Of a stretch of 64,000 nucleotides of DNA, positions 59,516 to 64,000 are shown in pieces. This DNA is from Gymnopilus junonius. Taxonomy: Eukaryota; Basidiomycota; Agaricomycetes; Agaricales; Galerinaceae. How positions within the stretch are numbered: the stretch's first letter is position 1; the number at the start of each line of letters is the position of its first letter. The notes below the pieces were generated by a model. The model was not told the origin of the DNA. It did not search any database and saw only the letters and a list, made by a program, of their open reading frames with translations. The stretch covers positions 31,371 to 95,370 of the forward strand of contig JADNYJ010000153.1 in the NCBI GenBank assembly GCA_015501075.1, in the 5' to 3' direction. Both the position numbers and the translations under genes were made by a program.

Positions 59516-60634
59516 TGTTGTAAGCCTCTTTATTATCTCATCCTTGGAAGTCGCTCCTCACAATAATATCGCGTCATCCTCCAGGAAAAACAGCTGCTGT
59601 TGCATATTCCCCCTCGTAAGCCACCCACATTGATCGTCTGAACAGTTCTGACTACTGACACGTTTCTATTTGTACAGAGGGCCGGTGCGCTCGTTTTTAG
59701 TGCAACCATTGCCGTATGGCCAGATCTTGCTTGCGTTCTATATGGACCCATCCCTGATCTTCCTTTCTTGATTTCGTCCAGATATACAGTGTTGCTGGTG
59801 CTATCTTCCTATTCAAGCAGGGTGCCTTTTTCTTCTTCGTCTACCCAGAATGGTGAGCTTTATCCATTCATTTACCATCCCCTCTGCTCCCCCGGCGATC
59901 TACTGTGCTCCCTTCCTCTTCTGACGCTAACGCACGAACCGAACATTTCAGGCTGATATACGGCGGCATCGCGTTAGCCATCGGCACTGCTGCAATCCTG
60001 AGCATCATAGCCCTGGCTACTGTACGTTTTTCTTTCCTACTACCCTGTCCTTTAGTCGCTTACGTGTCTTCATTTCCTTGAAAAGCGATCTAGAGTATTA
60101 GCCGGTACAGTCAAATACCTCTGGCCGTTCCTCATCGTATTTTCCATCTTGCGAGGGATTATCATGACCTTGGAACTCCTACGCGGGTACGTCATCTTTC
60201 TTTCTTTTATTCTGACCAATTATCCCTTAGCTAATCCCCTTTCGTATTTCACAGCAAGGATAACATCAACTGGGAATGCAGTAACGGCGGACAGCTCTGG
60301 CAGTCCGGCTCTTCCTCTTCGAATCCTGGAACGCTCCCAGGTGTATTTTGTACCGTCGGATTCAACAGTCTCTGGGCAGGGTTCATTATAGCGTTGACCG
60401 TCGACTTATTGTTCCAGGTGAGTCTTGGTTCCCAAGCTATTTGCCGTTTAACGAAGATGTTCCTTCTAAAATAAACAAGTTTTATATCGCCATCTTGATA
60501 CGACGCTTTTCGGATCGAGTGGATCATTTCCAGAAGGCCCAATCCCATATTTGGAAGTGAGTGATTTTTTTCACACCTCTTACGATGGGAGGAGAGATTT
60601 AATGTTCTCCTTCTCTTTCTCCAGGATGGTATAA
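59516..60634 (+). CDS. Four-transmembrane Agaricomycete family protein, intact
   Basis: Unknown function, predicted integral membrane protein of about 185 residues. The start codon exon is ATGTT with a GTAAGC donor; the next exon gives KNSCCCIFPLRAGALVFSAT, so the protein starts MLKNSCCC. Later exons: IYSVAGAIFLFKQGAFFFF, IYGGIALAIGTAAILSIIAL, YLWPFLIVFSILRGIIMTLE, then the extracellular-type loop KDNINWECSNGGQLW with the paired cysteine in GVFCTVGFNSLW, the fourth span GFIIALTVDLLFQ, and the tail RRFSDRVDHFQKAQS ending WKMV and TAA 60632-60634. The Cys-rich start and the KDN-x-WEC block are family hallmarks. Seven introns all keep frame, and no stop or slip is needed. It is the only clearly undamaged multi-exon gene in the window. 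Confidence 0.82.
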
Positions 60635-61097
60635 CAATCGCTTCAGGGGTTTCTTTTTTTTTCCGACTGTTCTCCTCTTTATTTTCGTCGGTTTTATGTC
60701 CACGATGTTCACGATGCACTTTTCGAACTAATTCGCCGACCGACCTTTTCTTTCCTTGCTACTTTTTCTATGCTTTAAGGCTACCTTCGTACCCCTTCTT
60801 TCTTATTTGCTTTGAACGTTGTTTTGTGATTTATCAATCTATATCACTTTGTGCCCCAAGGGCGTATGGCCGAAAGATATTTCAAAAATGTCAAGTGAAA
60901 AGGAAAAGACTGCCTAGAGCTCCTCCAGACGTACTGTAAAAAAGAGTCCGGGGATACATATGCGTACGCATGCGAGAGCATCGACTTCCTGTTATCATAA
61001 CACGTCCAACAGGGAGTTGACATTCTTTTACATTACGCTAAAAGACGAATAAACAAGGAGACCAATATTTACTCTACACCAACAATGGCCAATGGCA
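60635..61097. other. Spacer between convergent genes
   Basis: T-rich then mixed sequence; presumably the 3' ends of the 4-TM gene and of the amidase. No further gene. Confidence 0.6.
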
Positions 61098-62390
61098 TTA
61101 TCTGCCGATAACATCTCCCAACTGCGTTTTGGGAATAGCAGCAGGAAACGCCCTGCGCGCTAATCGCGTCTGGGTCTTCTGCTCATAAGCAAATGCGAAA
61201 CTGATCAGATCGAACTCGGAGAAGGCGGTGCTGAAGAAGAAGTCCGATGGGAACCCAGGAGCGGGATAGACGGTAGAGGTCCAGCGGACCCGATTGTGAC
61301 GTTGTCTGGGTAGAAGCCCAAGGGCACTTACGTAGCAGAAGTGAATCAGGGCGCTGGCGGTAAAGAATCTTTTGGAGAACTCACCTGTCACGATGGGATA
61401 GCCGGCGAGGGCTGCAGGCCAAGTATGATTTAGAGGTCATTAATGGAGTACTCTATAAAGGACGACTTACCAGCGGGAACAGTAGTAAACCCTGGCGCTG
61501 GCAACACAAGCGCATCTAGTTGGTGCTCCTTAAGCGCGGCATCAATACCTCTAGTACGACCAAGCTCATGATCAAAAGCCAACGCCTGGAAGAAAGCCGC
61601 ATTACGACCGGTCGTCGCCTCTGATGCTATGAGTCTAATCAGAATGTGAATATCCTGAGTTTGTTGCGGAAGAAAAGAGAAAGGTGATGCCTCACTCGCT
61701 TTGGTCAGTGAAGTTGACGGGTTCTTCGAGTTGAGGGTTAGCGTTATCGAACGCGATTAATCCAGCCAAGTTTCGGACCCCTGAAGGGTTCTTCAACAGT
61801 CCAGCATAGTAGGCGTCGATTTGAATCTGAACGCGAATTCAGCGCGTGCGCATCAAGTCGGAAGGCTTTATTTTACTCTCACCTTGAAATCCACATCCAA
61901 CACATAGTCTCATTATTAGAAACGACAATCTCATCAGCCGAGGGCAAATCTGCTGGATCAACGACTGTAGCTCCCAAGCTTCTGATGGTGGCCAGCGCCT
62001 CTTCGAAAACGACGTTGACGAATGGGTCATTTCCGCTGATGCTGTCGTTGAGGAAGGCCCGCCTCGGAACGCCGATCCTCTTCCCTCGAAGAGCGTTCTT
62101 GTTGAGAGCCTTTGTGAAATCGGGGACGATGGGTGGTTGGGCTAGGGTGAAATTATCGTTGGGGTCCTTCCAGCGATGATGGACAGCACAATGGCGGCAT
62201 CCGTTACTGATCTCGTGATGGGGCCGACGGTATCCTGATGCTCGGAAATAGGGATGACTTGTTCACATACAACATGAGTATAAAGATAAAGTGCAAAGGG
62301 TTATATACATACCTCCCGCACGAGAAGTCAGTCCAAGGGTCGGTTTGATGCCTACTGCATTATTGTTGGACGATGGACAAGTCAACTTGG
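61098..62390 (-). pseudogene. Amidase-signature family pseudogene, 5'-truncated
   Basis: Amidases of this family hydrolyse amide bonds with a Ser-cisSer-Lys triad. Minus-strand blocks in order: TCPSSNNNAVGIKPTLGLTS with RAG, VIPISEHQDTVGP, TRSVTDAAIVLSIIAGR, LRGKRIGVPRRAFLNDSI, VFEEALATIRSLGATVVD, FKIQIDAYYAGLLKNPSGV, GRNAAFFQALAFDHELGRT, LDALVLPAPGFTTVPA, ALAGYPIVT, and the C-terminal YPAPGFPSDFFFSTAFSEF with AAIPKTQLGDVIGR ending at TAA 61098-61100. The upstream part with the catalytic lysine is absent, since homology stops at about 62390. A missing base near 62170 (AGR/DPNDNFTLAQPP) and another near 61275 break the frame. So it is inactive by truncation and two indels. Confidence 0.87.
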
Positions 62391-62678
62391 CTTGTAATCA
62401 TTGCTACTCTTGGACGCAAAGTTTATGGCCATATCCGCCAGCGTATATAAGTCGGCTTCTGATTGGACACAAATACGCCTCTGATCAGCTTTTATTCAGC
62501 CTGTGACGTCTTTTGCATCCGATCGCTATTGGCAGGCATATCCGAGGAGCTTCTGATACCTTATGGCTATACTCACGTTTCACATGTTCAATTGTCCTGT
62601 CATCGACGCTTAATTTTGGCATGTTGATGTCACTGTGAATTATAACACATGCCATTGCTTCTCCGAGGTACGCTGCAC
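62391..62678. other. Junction between truncated amidase and MITE
   Basis: No amidase homology. A minus-strand frame through here runs into the MITE end. The plus-strand frame THAIASPRYAALSFDPVNFL, seen when the MITE is ignored, links to 63288-63560. Confidence 0.4.
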
Positions 62679-63265
62679 TAGTGCTGGGTTTTATACCCAG
62701 ATGTTTAAAAACAGGGTGGTTTTTCACACTGTTTTTAACATGTTTTCAACATTTTAAACATCGAGGGGTCCAAAACCTTCTGTGTTTTACTGTGTTAAAT
62801 GACATCAAATTTTAGTCCAATAACCAGTGAATTTATAAGCATCGAGGCATGTGAATATCTTGTTTTGCAAGTTTGAATTCTATTCTCAATTTCCATGAAG
62901 AAACTGCTTGTGTGGGTAGACATCAGTGAAATCGGCCAAATTGGTGAGTACACCGCAATGTCACAGTCTCACAGAGAGTCACATCACGCGAAGATGTGTG
63001 CTTCCAATGTGCCTCAGCACCGAACCACAATGTATCGCACTCACACAGGGTGATATTATTTTCAGATAATATAATAACAAGGTACTCGAAGAGAGAAAAT
63101 TGCTCTCAGCCTGCTTTTAGATGATTTTCTGCCCAGAAAATTAAAATCTAAAAAATATGATTATGTAAGAAAAACACTGTTTAAAACACAAGTAACGCAC
63201 ACGGCCGGGAGCCGGGAGAAAAAACACGTTTAAAACAGTGGCCCGGAGGAAAAAAACCAGCACTA
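62679..63265. mobile_element. hAT-type non-autonomous element (MITE) 3
   Basis: 587 bp. The ends are TAGTGCTGGGTTTT and, as reverse complement, TAGTGCTGGTTTTT, flanked by a perfect 8-bp target duplication CGCTGCAC (62671-62678 and 63266-63273). The subterminal parts carry repeated CACTGTTT/AAACAGTG words. No coding capacity. The perfect duplication suggests a younger insertion than MITE 1. Confidence 0.88.
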
Positions 63266-63287
63266 CGCTGCACTGTCATTCGATCCT

Positions 63288-63560
63288 GTGAATTTTTTGG
63301 AATATGACGAGCATTTGTATGCAGTCTATGTCAGACACAGAAAACATATTTACCTACTTCGCCTAGCGCACCACGCATCTAGGCTCCTCAAATTTCCCAG
63401 AACTTCGAAATATGGCCTCCCTTCCGCCCCTTCCACCTTAACACCCAATCTGATCTCATTCATCGTTGACGCAATAAGAATGAATCCTTGCGCTTTACTT
63501 GACAGGCTGAATGGTTTTTGTATCACAACAAGGGCCCTTGACGTCTTGCTCTTAATCTGA
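63288..63560 (+). CDS. Hypothetical frame interrupted upstream by MITE 3
   Basis: A 90-codon frame (NFLEYDEHLYAVYVRHRKHI, LTPNLISFIVDAIRMNPCAL, LLDRLNGFCITTRALDVLLL). It is helical-looking and protein-like, and no family is recognised. Removing the MITE and one target copy extends it upstream by about 15 codons. It may be a fragment of a larger gene. Confidence 0.35.
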   Translation: MNFLEYDEHLYAVYVRHRKHIYLLRLAHHASRLLKFPRTSKYGLPSAPSTLTPNLISFIVDAIRMNPCALLDRLNGFCITTRALDVLLLI

Positions 63561-64000
63561 GTGTGGTATTCGGCGGCGACTTCTGGTTTAGGTCGACCAA
63601 CTGTAAGTTTTCCTTCGTTTCTCACCGTCATTCAAACTTAATCGCTGTACCGTAGTACACCCTAGATCACAGCTGATTTTCCACAGTACGCCAAAGTGCT
63701 TCACTGTTCGATTCTTCGTATGTACCCGCGATCGCTCATTAAATTTACGCTGATGATATCATAGGCTGTTTCATGTTCCCAAGGCGATGTCTTCCGTACT
63801 TTCGACCAGGGAGCATACTTCTCAGGTGGTTGTAACCCACCGAGAATCTTTTCTGGGTGAGAGATGAGCAGCACGCGTATTTTGGTTACTATAGGCGTGA
63901 TCCTGATGTTGCTTCTAGCGCTACTACTAGAAGACAGATCCGTTTTCAATAGTATATGCGCTGAAAATTTTAAATATGATAGGATCAAAATTCTTATTTT
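63561..64000. other. End of window, possible coding remnant
   Basis: A minus-strand frame (63701-63988) with HPEKILGGLQPPEKYAPWSK and EHETAYDIISVNLMSDRGY looks protein-like but is unrecognised and may run past the window. Confidence 0.3.

Noticed and set aside
1..64000. CRISPR array, operon or prokaryotic genes
   Set aside because: No regularly spaced repeats, no ribosome-binding sites, and coding sequences are split by spliceosomal introns.

Overview
The window looks like about 64 kb of a transposon-rich Agaricomycete (mushroom-forming basidiomycete) nuclear genome. The evidence is genes cut by many 45-75 nt GT-AG introns, the protein families present (Tnp2-like transposase with its usual companion genes, F-box/LRR proteins, four-transmembrane and large multi-span membrane families, a receiver-like family, fungal-specific transcription factor, small WD40 protein), and a chromodomain Ty3/gypsy element of the Tf1/sushi type. 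I cannot name the species. Nearly everything is decayed. The 4-TM gene (59516-60634) reads through cleanly once spliced, and the MFS transporter (48994-51505) is almost complete.

Layout. 1-3.0 kb: low-complexity sequence with a weak duplication, then a receiver-like family gene with one stop. 3.5-6.4 kb (-): a long Agaricomycete multicopy family pseudogene. 7.2-18.5 kb: a cluster with a Tnp2-like transposase pseudogene (-), two acidic/coiled-coil companion genes (-), a WD40 gene (+) and a small spliced fragment (+). 19.5-20.3 kb: F-box/LRR fragment (-). 22.9-25.4 kb: a duplicated block, then an arginyl-tRNA synthetase pseudogene (+). 25.9-27.2 kb: hairpin repeats flanking a hAT-type MITE. 27.5-35.3 kb: F-box pseudogene, two unrecognised minus-strand families, a kinase-domain pseudogene, a TA-flanked MITE and a transcription-factor pseudogene. 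36.7-42.9 kb: a structurally complete LTR retrotransposon with a GCATG target duplication. 44.8-48.8 kb: F-box pseudogene, second hAT-type MITE, multi-span membrane protein, F-box tail. 49-51.5 kb (-): MFS transporter. 52-60.6 kb: a conserved-domain fragment, a large F-box pseudogene, the 4-TM gene. 61.1-64 kb: amidase pseudogene (-) and a third hAT-type MITE.

The unifying observation is mutational. In at least eight unrelated decayed reading frames the internal stops are overwhelmingly TGA, and where I know the family the position is normally arginine, so CGA has become TGA. I count about 27 TGA, 3 TAG and no TAA. The two LTRs of the retrotransposon differ only by transitions, six of seven of them explained by CpG loss. 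This points to CpG-specific deamination of methylated DNA rather than ascomycete-type CpA RIP. The second main observation is that the LTR element carries an 11-nt primer site complementary to its own LTR just downstream of a TATA box, which is the Tf1/sushi self-priming design, plus an uninterrupted extra ORF with its own TATA-like box between pol and the 3' LTR.
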